The notes: generated from the sequence alone by a model not told the origin. A stretch of DNA of 64,000 nucleotides from Hyphomicrobium sp. CS1BSMeth3 (GCF_900117415.1 NZ_FPEI01000005.1:806001-870000); one strand, 5' to 3'. Counted from the stretch's first letter, positions 1-7,935 are shown. Translations and numbers: made by a program.

Positions 1-489
1 GCCTCCATCGAGTATCTCTCGGGGCAGGTGCAGGCTGGCGCCGATGCGCTGCAGATCTTCGATACCTGGGCGGGCAGTCTCCCCGATGACCAGTTCGAGA
101 AGTGGGTCATCCACCCGACCCAGCGCATTGTCGAAGCCATGCACAAACAGCATCCGGACGTACCAGTCATCGGGTTTCCGCGCGGCGCGCAGGGCTCGGC
201 CCTCTGGTATGTCGCCGAAACCAAGGTGGATGGCATCGGCTGCGACACCGCCATGCCGCCCTACATGATGGCCGAGGCCTTCGACGGCGAGAACGTCGTC
301 GTCCAGGGCAATCTCGATCCGCTCCTGCTGGTTGCTGGCGGGGAGGCGCTCAAGACCCGCGTCGGCGAAATCCTCGAGCTCATGGAAGGCCGCCCCTTCA
401 TCTTCAATTTGGGCCACGGCATCGTGCCCGAGACCCCGCCCGAGCATGTGGCGGACCTCGTGCGCTGGGTTCGCGGGGGGGCTCAATGA
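1..489 (+). CDS. hemE: Uroporphyrinogen decarboxylase, C-terminal part (5' end outside window)
   Basis: Haem biosynthesis enzyme of the cytosol that decarboxylates the four acetate groups of uroporphyrinogen III to give coproporphyrinogen III. Only the last 162 codons are present, and the frame is open from base 1. Family-typical stretches are visible: the QVQAGADALQIFDTWAG segment near the start, the VIGFPRGA segment, and the C-terminal FNLGHGIVPETPPEHV block. The stop overlaps the start of hemJ (ATGA), so the two genes are translationally coupled. Identification is firm; the N-terminal catalytic Arg/Asp residues lie outside the window. Confidence 0.96.
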   Translation, partial: ASIEYLSGQVQAGADALQIFDTWAGSLPDDQFEKWVIHPTQRIVEAMHKQHPDVPVIGFPRGAQGSALWYVAETKVDGIGCDTAMPPYMMAEAFDGENVVVQGNLDPLLLVAGGEALKTRVGEILELMEGRPFIFNLGHGIVPETPPEHVADLVRWVRGGAQ

Positions 490-1013
490 CAGGCGGCGAC
501 GATGCCGGCAGCCCTGCCCTCAGGGCGGCCGTGGCACTTGGGATCACGGCCATTGCCCTCGCCGCGGTGGTCCTCGTTCTGGGGGACGCCGCCTACATGT
601 GGGTCAAGGCGGCCCACGTCGTTGCCATCATCTCCTGGATGGCGGGGATGCTCTATCTGCCGCGCCTCTTCGTCTATCACTGCGACGCGGCACCGGGCTC
701 CGAGCTTTCCGAGACCCTGAAGGTCATGGAGCACCGCCTGCTCAGGGTTATCATCAACCCGGCCATGGTTCTTTCCTGGGTTCTGGGCCTGTGGCTCGCC
801 TGGCGCGGCGGTTTTCTCATGGCCGGCTGGTTCCATGCCAAGCTGGCCCTCGTCATCCTGCTGTCAGGTTTTCATGGGTATCTTTCGGCGGCGACCCGAC
901 GGTTCTCACAGGATGCCAATACGGTTCCGGCGCGCCGCTGGCGGCTGCTCAACGAGGCGCCTGCCGTACTGATGATCGGGATTGTGGTGCTCGTGATCGT
1001 CAAACCGTTCTAA
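486..1013 (+). CDS. hemJ: Protoporphyrinogen IX oxidase, HemJ type
   Basis: Integral membrane protein of 175 residues that oxidises protoporphyrinogen IX to protoporphyrin IX in bacteria without HemG or HemY. Four hydrophobic segments are predicted by eye. Conserved polar residues sit in them: His in VKAAHVVAIISWMAGMLYLP, the following PRLFVYH, and His residues in WFHAKLALV and GFHGYL. It starts at an ATG overlapping the hemE stop by 4 nt, which fixes the start and gives the hemE-hemJ haem operon order common in alphaproteobacteria. Upstream in-frame codons read inside hemE in another frame and are not used. Confidence 0.93.
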   Translation: MTGGDDAGSPALRAAVALGITAIALAAVVLVLGDAAYMWVKAAHVVAIISWMAGMLYLPRLFVYHCDAAPGSELSETLKVMEHRLLRVIINPAMVLSWVLGLWLAWRGGFLMAGWFHAKLALVILLSGFHGYLSAATRRFSQDANTVPARRWRLLNEAPAVLMIGIVVLVIVKPF

Positions 1014-1092
1014 GCGCCGCTGCCGGTTCGTATCGTTTGTGCCAAAGCAGTGGGCAGAAACGAAAATTTGAGCATCTCGACACGCTGCCCCT

Positions 1093-1121
1093 TTGACTCC
1101 GAGGGAACCTCTGAGCTAGAG
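1093..1121 (+). promoter_or_regulatory. Putative sigma-70 promoter of rho
   Basis: TTGACT at 1093-1098 and CTAGAG at 1116-1121 are separated by 17 nt. The -35 is strong and the -10 is weak. It would give a leader of about 180 nt ahead of rho. This is inference from sequence match and position only. Confidence 0.4.
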
Positions 1122-1240
1122 TTGCGTCTATCAGATCGAGTCGCTGTGTCGGCGTGACCATCGCTGAGCCACCAGCCGACGAGCCCGCACATTCCAAATC
1201 GCATCGGACCCCTAGCGCGGCTACCGCCGACAATGGGTTC

Positions 1241-1309
1241 CTTCCCGCACATCGCGATACGGTGCCCCCACCCCTCGGCGGCTCTTCGCACCCTCCCAAC
1301 GAGTTTCCA
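1241..1309 (+). promoter_or_regulatory. C-rich, G-poor rho leader, candidate rut site
   Basis: In the 69 nt before the rho start I count about 33 C and 13 G, including runs such as GCCCCCACCCC and CCCTCCCAAC. Unstructured C-over-G RNA is what Rho loads on, and rho genes are known to be autoregulated by Rho-dependent attenuation in their own leaders. The autoregulatory role here is inferred. Confidence 0.45.
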
Positions 1310-2596
1310 ATGCAAGACGTCATCAAAAAAGAAGTAAAGCTCCAGGACCTCAAGACAAAGACGGCGACGGAGCTTCTCAGCTTCGCCGAGGAAGCCGGTG
1401 TCGAGAACGCAAGCACCATGCGCAAGCAGGAGCTCATGTTCGCGACGCTGAAACAGCTCGCCTCCCAGGACATCGAGATCGTCGGAACCGGCGTCGTCGA
1501 GGTCCTGCAGGACGGTTTCGGCTTCCTGCGCTCGCCCGATGCCAACTACCTGGCCGGTCCGGACGACATTTATGTCTCCCCCTCCCAGATCCGCCGCTTC
1601 GCGCTGCGCACCGGCGATACCGTCGAGGGCCAGATCCGCGGTCCCAATACCAAGGAAGGCGAGCGCTACTTCGCCCTTCTCAAAGTCACCCGGATCAATT
1701 TCGAGGATCCGGAAGCGACCAAGCACAAGGTTCACTTCGACAACCTGACGCCGCTCTATCCCACCGAGTGGCTGAAGATGGAAATCGAGGATCCGACCAT
1801 CAAGGATCTCTCGGCCCGCGTCATCGACATCGTGGCGCCGATCGGCAAGGGCCAGCGCGCCCTCATTGTCGCCCCGCCCCGCACCGGTAAGACGGTCGTT
1901 CTCCAGAACATCGCCCGGTCGATCTCGACCAACCACCCCGAGTGCTACCTGATCGTTCTGCTGATCGACGAGCGCCCGGAAGAAGTCACGGACATGCAGC
2001 GCTCGGTGAACGGCGAGGTCATTTCCTCGACCTTCGACGAGCCGCCCTCACGTCACGTGCAGGTTTCCGAGATGGTCATCGAGAAGGCCAAGCGCCTCGT
2101 CGAGCACAAGCGCGACGTGGTCATCCTCCTCGACTCGATCACGCGCCTCGGCCGTGCCTACAACACCGTCGTGCCCTCTTCGGGCAAGGTGCTGACCGGT
2201 GGTGTCGACTCGAACGCGCTGCAGCGCCCGAAGCGCTTTTTCGGTGCGGCCCGCAACATCGAGGAAGGCGGCTCGCTCACGATTATCTCGACGGCGCTGA
2301 TCGAAACCGGCAGCCGCATGGACGAGGTCATCTTCGAAGAGTTCAAGGGCACGGGTAACTCGGAAATCATCCTGGACCGCAAGGTCTCGGACAAGCGCGT
2401 CTTCCCCGCGATCGACGTGGCCCGCTCGGGCACGCGCAAGGAAGACCTGCTCGTGCCGCGCGACCAGCTCAAGAAGGTCTATGTGCTCCGCCGCATTCTG
2501 AACCCCATGGGCACCATGGATGCGATCGAGTTCCTGATCGACAAGCTCAAGTCGACAAAGACCAACGGCGAATTCTTCCAGAGCATGAACACCTGA
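1310..2596 (+). CDS. rho: Transcription termination factor Rho
   Basis: Hexameric RNA-dependent ATPase that ends transcription at Rho-dependent sites. The 428-residue product has the N-terminal helical domain ([18 protein letters not shown]), the cold-shock-like primary RNA-binding domain with [13 protein letters not shown], and a RecA-like domain with Walker A APPRTGKT at residues 178-185. The Q-loop/R-loop region [22 protein letters not shown] follows. The frame is open upstream to 1154, but that part is Pro/Ser/Arg-rich and unlike Rho. The ATG at 1310 gives the family length of about 420 residues, so I place the start there. A C-rich leader precedes it. Confidence 0.97.
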   Translation: MQDVIKKEVKLQDLKTKTATELLSFAEEAGVENASTMRKQELMFATLKQLASQDIEIVGTGVVEVLQDGFGFLRSPDANYLAGPDDIYVSPSQIRRFALRTGDTVEGQIRGPNTKEGERYFALLKVTRINFEDPEATKHKVHFDNLTPLYPTEWLKMEIEDPTIKDLSARVIDIVAPIGKGQRALIVAPPRTGKTVVLQNIARSISTNHPECYLIVLLIDERPEEVTDMQRSVNGEVISSTFDEPPSRHVQVSEMVIEKAKRLVEHKRDVVILLDSITRLGRAYNTVVPSSGKVLTGGVDSNALQRPKRFFGAARNIEEGGSLTIISTALIETGSRMDEVIFEEFKGTGNSEIILDRKVSDKRVFPAIDVARSGTRKEDLLVPRDQLKKVYVLRRILNPMGTMDAIEFLIDKLKSTKTNGEFFQSMNT

Positions 2597-2618
2597 TCTC
2601 AGGGCAGGAGGACGGGCG

Positions 2619-3371
2619 ATGGCCGCGGTCCGCCCCGAGACGGCGACACTCGACGATGCCGAGGTCAAGCGCTTCGCGGCCCTCGCCGCGGAGTGGTGGG
2701 ATCCGAACGGCAAGTTCCGCCCGCTCCATAAGCTCGGTCCCGCGCGCCTCGCCTTCGTGCGCCAGGAGATCGTGCGGCATTTTCCGCAAGCCACGGGTGG
2801 TCTCAGGCCCTTCGCGGGCCTGACCGTCCTCGATATCGGCTGTGGCGGCGGCCTTGTCAGTGAGCCTATGGCTCGTCTCGGCGCGTCGGTGACGGGCATC
2901 GACCCAGCCGCCGAGAATATCGAAGCCGCCCGCCGCCATGCCGACGGCCAAGGGCTGACGATCGATTATCGCTCCGCACTGGTCGAGGACCTGGTCGCGG
3001 AAGGCCGGACTTTCGACTGCGTTCTCTGCCTGGAAGTGGTCGAGCACGTCCCGGACGTCGCCGCCTTCATCGCGACCTGCGCCAAGCTCGTGCGCCCTGG
3101 CGGCCTGATGATCCTCTCCACGATCAACCGGACGCTGAAATCCTACGCACTTGCCATCGTCGGTGCCGAATACATCCTGCGCTGGCTGCCGGTCGGCACG
3201 CACCAGTGGGACCGCTTCGTCACGCCCGACGAGCTTACCCGCCATGCCGAGGCGGCTGGCCTCGCCACGTCCGCGCGCGAAGGCCTCGTCTACAATCCCC
3301 TGACGGATGCCTGGTCCCTCTCCCAGGACCTCGACGTGAACTACATGGCCAGCGCATCGCGGCCTGCATAG
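2619..3371 (+). CDS. ubiG: Ubiquinone biosynthesis O-methyltransferase UbiG
   Basis: SAM-dependent class I methyltransferase of 250 residues that carries out both O-methylations of ubiquinone biosynthesis. Diagnostic parts are the N-terminal FAALAAEWWDPNGKFRPLH block, the SAM-binding VLDIGCGGGLVSEPMARLG motif, and LCLEVVEHVPDV and LSTINRTLKSYALAIVGAEY typical of UbiG. It starts 22 nt after rho with GGCAGGAGG upstream as a clear ribosome binding site, so it may be read from the rho promoter. In many rhizobia ubiG lies beside lysC; here it sits behind rho. Confidence 0.95.
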   Translation: MAAVRPETATLDDAEVKRFAALAAEWWDPNGKFRPLHKLGPARLAFVRQEIVRHFPQATGGLRPFAGLTVLDIGCGGGLVSEPMARLGASVTGIDPAAENIEAARRHADGQGLTIDYRSALVEDLVAEGRTFDCVLCLEVVEHVPDVAAFIATCAKLVRPGGLMILSTINRTLKSYALAIVGAEYILRWLPVGTHQWDRFVTPDELTRHAEAAGLATSAREGLVYNPLTDAWSLSQDLDVNYMASASRPA

Positions 3372-3421
3372 GTGCGCCCCTTGCGCCCGCAAGGACCCGC
3401 ACTTAAGACTTTGGACAACCA

Positions 3422-3586
3422 CTAAAGCGTCGGACCTCAAATGCGACCCACGCCTGGGCTGATCTCAAAGTCGCATTTAAGGTCCAGAGACGCTTTAGAG
3501 TCATAGCGTTCTAAAGCAACTCCGGACTTGAAATTCACTTCTCGCCCAGCCTCGAACTGAGGTGAATTTCGAGTCCGTTGCTTTAG
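3422..3586. repeat. Mirrored pair of bulged hairpins (element 1)
   Basis: Two long imperfect inverted repeats lie back to back. Hairpin A has arms 3422-3447 and 3470-3498 with a 22-nt loop. Hairpin B has arms 3511-3540 and 3560-3586 with a 19-nt loop. A 12-nt spacer separates them. Each begins CTAAAGC and ends GCTTTAG, has a 10-bp outer stem, then a 3-nt bulge, then an inner stem of about 16 bp. The bulge lies on the 3' arm of A and on the 5' arm of B, so the pair is a mirror image. B reversed is recognisably a copy of A with base changes matched on both sides of the stem. The loops share a complementary 6-mer (CTGGGC/GCCCAG). It lies between ubiG and the CoA-transferase gene. Confidence 0.85.
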
Positions 3587-3611
3587 CCACAAAACACATA
3601 AGGAATCGCCG

Positions 3612-4832
3612 ATGCCGGGGCCCCTCTCGCACATTCGTGTTCTGGATCTGACGCGCGTTCTCGCCGGCCCGTGGTGCGCGCAGAACCTCGCCGATCTCGG
3701 CGCCGACGTCGTCAAGGTCGAGCGCCCCAAGAAGGGTGACGACTCCCGCGCCTTCGGCCCGCCCTGGGTGAAAGACGAGAGCGGCAAGGAGACGACCGAG
3801 TCCGCCTATTTCATGTGCGCGAACCGCGGCAAGAAGTCGATCACGATCGACGTATCGAAGCCCGCCGGCCAAGCCATCGTGCGCGATCTCGCGAAGAATG
3901 CCGACGTCTTCCTCGAGAACTACAAGACCGGCGACCTGGCGCGCTACGGCCTCGGCTACGAGGATCTGAAGAAGATCAATCCCCAGATCATCTACTGCTC
4001 GATCACAGGTTTTGGACAGACCGGCCCTTATCGCGAGAAGCCCGGCTATGACTTCATGGTCCAGGGCATGGGCGGCTTCATGAGCGTGACCGGTGAACGC
4101 GACAACAAGCCGGGCGGCGGTCCCCAGCGCGCGGGTGTGCCGATCGTCGACATCATGACGGGCATGTACTCGACCATCGCCGTTTGCGCGGCGCTCGCCC
4201 ATCGCGCCGAGACGGGCCTCGGGCAGTACATCGACATGGCGCTCCTCGACACGCAAGTCGCCATCCTGGCCAACCAAGGCGGAAACTTTCTCGCGACCGG
4301 CGAGCCCCCGGGCCGCCTCGGCAACACGCACCCGAACATCGTCCCCTATCAGTCCGTGAAGACCAAGGACGGCAATATCATCCTCGCGTGCGGCAACGAC
4401 AACCTGTTCAACAAGCTCTGCCAGGAAGCGGATGCCGTCCATCTGTCCAAGGATCCGCGCTTCGCGACCAACGCCGCCCGCGTGACGAACCGCGATGCGC
4501 TCGATGAGCTGCTCGAGCCGATCATGATGAAGCGTACGACGGCCGAGTGGGTGAAGGCACTGGAGGTGGCTGGCGTCCCCTGCGGTCCGATCAACAATCT
4601 CAAGGAAGTCTTCGAGGATCCGCAGGTCCAGGCTCGCGGCATGAAGATCGAGATGCCGCACAAGACTGCCGGCAAGGTTCCGCTGATCCGCGGTCCGATG
4701 CGCTTTTCTGCGACGCCCGTCGAGCACAAGATCGGCCCGCCCGTGCTCGGCGAGCACACGGACGAGGTTCTCAAGTCCCTCGGGAAGTCCGCCGAGGAGA
4801 TTGCGAAGCTCAAGTCCGACGGCATCGTGTAG
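3612..4832 (+). CDS. CaiB/BaiF family (class III) CoA-transferase
   Basis: Predicted cytosolic enzyme moving CoA between carboxylic acids. The 406-residue product starts LSHIRVLDLTRVLAGPWCAQNLADLGADVVKVE, the hallmark N-terminus of the family. It contains the expected catalytic-Asp region VPIVDIMTGMYSTIAVCAAL; formyl-CoA transferase uses an Asp in this segment for the acyl intermediate. The length fits the formyl-, succinyl- and hydroxymethylglutaryl-CoA transferase branch; the substrate cannot be read from sequence. AAGGA lies 9 nt before the ATG. The paired-hairpin element ends 25 nt before the start, so the gene's own leader abuts or includes hairpin B. Confidence 0.92.
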   Translation: MPGPLSHIRVLDLTRVLAGPWCAQNLADLGADVVKVERPKKGDDSRAFGPPWVKDESGKETTESAYFMCANRGKKSITIDVSKPAGQAIVRDLAKNADVFLENYKTGDLARYGLGYEDLKKINPQIIYCSITGFGQTGPYREKPGYDFMVQGMGGFMSVTGERDNKPGGGPQRAGVPIVDIMTGMYSTIAVCAALAHRAETGLGQYIDMALLDTQVAILANQGGNFLATGEPPGRLGNTHPNIVPYQSVKTKDGNIILACGNDNLFNKLCQEADAVHLSKDPRFATNAARVTNRDALDELLEPIMMKRTTAEWVKALEVAGVPCGPINNLKEVFEDPQVQARGMKIEMPHKTAGKVPLIRGPMRFSATPVEHKIGPPVLGEHTDEVLKSLGKSAEEIAKLKSDGIV

Positions 4833-4858
4833 AGCAAAGCGCCACGATCGGATCAGAC

Positions 4859-5371
4859 ATGAGCAGCTCTCAGCTCGCCTATCGTCCCTGCGTCGGTATC
4901 ATGGCCGTGAACCGCGCCGGGCTCGTCTGGGTTGGCCGGCGCGTCATCGGTCGCGCCGGCAAGGAGAGCGGCGGCTCGTTCGATCGCTGGTGGCAGATGC
5001 CCCAGGGCGGCATTGATGCGGGTGAGGAACCCGAGACCGCGGCGTTGCGCGAGCTGTGCGAGGAGACCGGCATGTGCTCGGTCTCGGTGCTAGGCCGCAC
5101 GCATGACTGGCTGACCTACGATCTTCCGAAAGAGCTTCAACCCGTGACATGGGGCGGCAAGTATCGCGGCCAGAAGCAGGTCTGGTTCGCCGTGCGTTTT
5201 CACGGTGAGGAGAACGAGATCAACATCATCCCGCAGGCCGATCACGCCCAGGAGTTCGATGCCTGGCGCTGGGCGCGGGTCGACGAGCTCGTGGATCTGA
5301 TCGTGCCCTTCAAGCGCGACGTCTACACGCGCGCGCTTGCCGAGCTCTCGTCCTACGCCCGGCCGGAATAA
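4859..5371 (+). CDS. rppH: RNA pyrophosphohydrolase (Nudix)
   Basis: Removes pyrophosphate from 5'-triphosphorylated RNA, the entry step for RNase E decay, and was long annotated as dinucleoside polyphosphate hydrolase. The 170-residue product begins YRPCVGIMAVNRAGLVWVGRR. It contains WQMPQGGIDAGEEPETAALRE followed by LCEETG, which together form the Nudix box, and the RppH-typical WLTYDLP and GQKQVWFA segments. The ATG at 4859 precedes this conserved N-terminus; more upstream in-frame codons overlap the CoA-transferase gene and are rejected. It starts 26 nt after that gene and may be cotranscribed. Confidence 0.95.
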   Translation: MSSSQLAYRPCVGIMAVNRAGLVWVGRRVIGRAGKESGGSFDRWWQMPQGGIDAGEEPETAALRELCEETGMCSVSVLGRTHDWLTYDLPKELQPVTWGGKYRGQKQVWFAVRFHGEENEINIIPQADHAQEFDAWRWARVDELVDLIVPFKRDVYTRALAELSSYARPE

Positions 5372-5377
5372 CCGTAC

Positions 5378-6214
5378 CTACGGTGTATTGGGCTCGGTCG
5401 ACAGCCACCATCCTTCGCCGGCGTACCAGCACGAACCATCCGGCGCGTCTCTACGCAGAGATTTGACTTGGCGCCAGGTGCCGAGCGCGAAGGCCTTGGC
5501 GAGCTCGTCGCCCTCGCTATTGTCGCGGGCACCCTCGCAATAGATGAACGTTGCGGGTTGCACGAAACGAGCGTCGAACGAGCTGTCTGTCACGCGCGTG
5601 ACGAGAAGCATGCCGCCCAGGCCGACATTGGGCGTCAGAGGAAACAGAAGGCGCCCGCCCGGGTTCAAAGCATCGAGCCACGCATCGGGCGGCCGCGTCG
5701 CACCGGCGCTGACATAGACGATGTCGCAGGCCGGAAGACGGCCATCGGTGGCAGATTGCGCGTTCACCGAGATATTGGGCCACGGCGCGAGGTTGGTTGC
5801 TGCTTTTGCAGCAAGATCCTGATCGATCTCATAAGCGATGACCGTTCCGGTCGGACCAACGAGATGCGCAAGAATAGCCGTGTAGTAGCCGGTGCCAGTA
5901 CCGATGTGCACGGCCGTCTCGCCGTCCTTGATCTGCAATGCAGTGAGACACCGTGCGTGGAGTTGCGGCTCGCCATTGTTGAGCCGGCGTTCGGGAACGA
6001 GCGCTACGACGACGTCCTGGTAGATGTACACCGGATCGCTCGACGGCGTGTCGATGTAGCCGCCGAGGAAGTCATTGATCTTCCAGGGGCCAGGTCCGAC
6101 GAAGCGCTCGCGCTCGATGGTCGCGAGCGCTTCGATGAGCTTTGGGTCGCTCGAGCCGGCTTTTCCAGCGATCAGACGGGCGTAGTAGGATCTGAGAGCC
6201 GCCGGCGAAACCAT
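5378..6214 (-). CDS. Protein-L-isoaspartate O-methyltransferase-like protein
   Basis: Class I SAM methyltransferase of the PCMT family, 278 residues. The family repairs isoaspartyl residues in proteins. Visible motifs are the N-terminal ATIERERFVGP segment, SDPVYIYQDVVVAL, the SAM loop AVHIGTGTGYYTAILAHLVGPTG, and a CDIVYVSAGATRPPDAWLDALNPGGRLLFPL stretch like PCMT motifs II and III. Canonical PCMT is nearer 215 residues and has a GSGSGY-type SAM loop, so this is a longer, diverged member whose substrate may differ. An AGGAGG ribosome binding site precedes the ATG. It converges with rppH with a 6-nt gap. Confidence 0.85.
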   Translation of the reverse strand: MVSPAALRSYYARLIAGKAGSSDPKLIEALATIERERFVGPGPWKINDFLGGYIDTPSSDPVYIYQDVVVALVPERRLNNGEPQLHARCLTALQIKDGETAVHIGTGTGYYTAILAHLVGPTGTVIAYEIDQDLAAKAATNLAPWPNISVNAQSATDGRLPACDIVYVSAGATRPPDAWLDALNPGGRLLFPLTPNVGLGGMLLVTRVTDSSFDARFVQPATFIYCEGARDNSEGDELAKAFALGTWRQVKSLRRDAPDGSCWYAGEGWWLSTEPNTP

Positions 6215-6242
6215 CGCGGAACCCTCCTCCTACGCCAATCCG

Positions 6243-6848
6243 TCAGGCCTTTGCCTTCATAGCCTGAAGAAAGCGCACGCGCGTCGACGCGGGGTCCATA
6301 TCGCGCTTGAACTTCGGGCCATCCTCGGGCTTCACGCGCAGCAGCACGAAGCACGTGCCGTTGCTCTCACGGAGCATCCGCGCGCCAGCCGCGATCTGGT
6401 CCTGGGTTTCGACGGTCATCGTCGACTTGATGCCGGCGCCGATCGCCATCTGCTCGAGGTCGACGCCCTGGCTCGTGTGGCTCAACTGATAGCCGGTCTC
6501 GCCATAGTGGCCGTTGTCGACGCACAGAATGCGCAGGTTCGGCGGGTTCATGATGCTCGCTGTCGCCAGCGCGCCGACGTTCATGAGCAACTCGCCATCG
6601 CCGGTCGCGACGAACACTTTCTTGTCGGGGCGGGCGAGTGCGAGGCCGAGGCCCATGGCCACGGCGGCGCCCATGGCGCCGGCCATGCCGTAGTAGTTCG
6701 CCCCGTCATTGGTGATCGCGGCGAGATCCTTTGCGGTGCCCGCGAGGCCGCCGATGAAGAGGAAGTCTTCCTGCTTGCCGACGAGCTGAGGCACCACGAC
6801 GCTGCGGTCGAGCTCGAACTTCGGCGCTGCTTTTTCTGCGTTGGCCAT
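6243..6848 (-). CDS. ThDP-binding decarboxylase, beta subunit (ComE/sulfopyruvate decarboxylase-like)
   Basis: A 201-residue protein carrying the pyrophosphate-binding half of a thiamine-diphosphate enzyme. The GDG-N signature is clear in ATGDGELLMNVGALATA, followed by LRILCVDNGHYGETG. The partner gene immediately upstream encodes the pyrimidine-binding half, matching the split ComD/ComE layout of sulfopyruvate decarboxylase and the related phosphonopyruvate decarboxylases. It starts 10 nt after its partner with AAGGGGGAA as ribosome binding site. The 2-oxo acid substrate is not determined; nothing nearby points to coenzyme M or sulfolactate metabolism. Confidence 0.85.
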   Translation of the reverse strand: MANAEKAAPKFELDRSVVVPQLVGKQEDFLFIGGLAGTAKDLAAITNDGANYYGMAGAMGAAVAMGLGLALARPDKKVFVATGDGELLMNVGALATASIMNPPNLRILCVDNGHYGETGYQLSHTSQGVDLEQMAIGAGIKSTMTVETQDQIAAGARMLRESNGTCFVLLRVKPEDGPKFKRDMDPASTRVRFLQAMKAKA

Positions 6849-6858
6849 GATTTCCCCC

Positions 6859-7380
6859 TTAGAACTTCTTGGCGCCGATGAGCTTCTGCGTCAGCAGGAC
6901 CGCGACGGCCTCGCCGGACTGGAAAGCCATGGTGCAGGCCGCGTCGATCGCGCGCTCGACCTCGTCCTTCTGCGTGATCTCGACGGTCACGAAGCCCATC
7001 GCGTCGAGGATCGGCCGGACGGCCTTGCCCATGCCCATCTGCCAGGGATTGCCCTCGCCATAGTCGCCGCGCATGGAGAGGATGGTCAGGAAGGGGAATT
7101 TGCCGCCCGTGATCATCGAGAAGAAGTTGATGCAGTTGCCGAGACCGCTGCTCTGCATGAGAAGGGCAGACTTTGCGCCACCCAGATGGGCGCCGGCCGC
7201 GAGTGCCACGCCCTCTTCCTCCGTGGTCAGGGCCACCGAGTGGACGTCCGGATCCGCCAGTGACAGGTCGATGGCCATGCGGTGGCCGGCGTCCGGGACA
7301 TAGCTGAAAATCGTGACGCCGTTCTTCTTGAGCGTGTCGTAGACCACCTTCTGCCAGCGATCTTCTGTCGTGGCTTCCAT
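6859..7380 (-). CDS. ThDP-binding decarboxylase, alpha subunit (ComD/sulfopyruvate decarboxylase-like)
   Basis: A 173-residue pyrimidine-binding half of a split ThDP-dependent decarboxylase. It has a conserved Glu in LTTEEEGVALAAGAHLGG, the position used to activate the thiamine ring, followed by SALLMQSSGLGNCINFFSMI typical of the PYR domain. The ATG at 7380 is chosen because GGGAGGAGCAG lies just upstream; the frame extends 21 codons further with no such signal. The pair is transcribed toward the PCMT-like gene, 28 nt beyond comE, so a three-gene operon is possible. The function is a family-level inference. Confidence 0.85.
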   Translation of the reverse strand: MEATTEDRWQKVVYDTLKKNGVTIFSYVPDAGHRMAIDLSLADPDVHSVALTTEEEGVALAAGAHLGGAKSALLMQSSGLGNCINFFSMITGGKFPFLTILSMRGDYGEGNPWQMGMGKAVRPILDAMGFVTVEITQKDEVERAIDAACTMAFQSGEAVAVLLTQKLIGAKKF

Positions 7381-7789
7381 CGTCTGCTCCTCCCTGGGAT
7401 TTGGGCTCGCTTGATGGGCGGTGGCCCGCCGCGATACCCGCATATGTCCGGACTATTGTAGAGACGGCTCCGAGGACCTGCAAGCGCAGGCTATGGCGCC
7501 TCCGGAGGCTTTGGTGCAGGGGCCGTCTGCGACTTGTGCATGACTCTGGGCCCCAGGACAAACCGTTGCAACTGTGCACGCGATACGCGTCCAGATTTAG
7601 TCGGCGCCTGAAGTGCCAGGCCTCAAGCGGCTGAAGTTGAGGATTTATCGCAACACCTCGTGGGCAACATGTGAGCTTTTCACGGGAGTTTTCAATTTGC
7701 CTGTCAACATTCGCTTTGAAAAACAGCAATGCTTTTTTGCGCGCGAGTGATTCGTGCGTGGAACTCGACAGACACACGGAGATACTGAA
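7381..7789. other. 409-bp gene-free region with a three-way-junction-like fold
   Basis: No convincing coding sequence is seen. At 7462-7528 a 10-bp stem (arms 7462-7471 and 7519-7528, one G-T wobble) encloses two smaller hairpins: CCTGC/GCAGG at 7477-7490 and the palindrome GCCTCCGGAGGC at 7498-7509. A further CTGGGCCCCAG palindrome follows near 7555. The right end (about 7640-7789) is AT-richer and must hold the promoter of the small Lys/Ala gene. The fold reads similarly on either strand. It does not match TPP-riboswitch consensus segments I could recall. Confidence 0.45.
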
Positions 7790-7873
7790 ATGGCGAAAGC
7801 TGCTGCGAAGAAGGCCCCGGCCAAGAAGGCCGCTGCGAAGAAGCCGGCCAAGAAGGCTGCCAAGAAGAAGTGA
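7790..7873 (+). CDS. 27-residue Lys/Ala-rich histone-tail-like peptide
   Basis: A very short gene encoding a peptide of 12 Lys, 12 Ala, 2 Pro and the initiator Met, arranged as AAKK and APAKK repeats like histone H1 or AlgP-type tails. Evidence that it is real: GGAG sits about 8 nt before the ATG, a strong intrinsic terminator follows 62 nt downstream, and the gene sits alone in an otherwise gene-free stretch. The product would be extremely basic and likely disordered, so nucleic-acid binding is plausible but inferred. The DNA itself is a near-repeat, so chance or replication slippage could alter its length. The opposite strand has an open frame here, which I treat as a shadow. Confidence 0.7.
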   Translation: MAKAAAKKAPAKKAAAKKPAKKAAKKK

Positions 7874-7935
7874 AGTGCCTGCGGGGTGCGCCTTTGGCAG
7901 CCCCGTTCGAAAGATTTCGCTGTTCGAGTTCTAGA

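Noticed and set aside
102-485. Upstream extension of the hemJ frame over hemE
   Set aside because: The stretch is Arg/His-rich and lies in another frame of hemE; HemJ homology begins at the ATG at 486.
1154-1309. N-terminal extension of Rho by 52 residues
   Set aside because: The extension is Pro/Ser-rich, not Rho-like, and coincides with the C-rich leader; the ATG at 1310 gives the family length.
7381-7789. TPP riboswitch upstream of the ThDP enzyme genes
   Set aside because: The conserved CUGAGA and related thi-box segments are missing on both strands.
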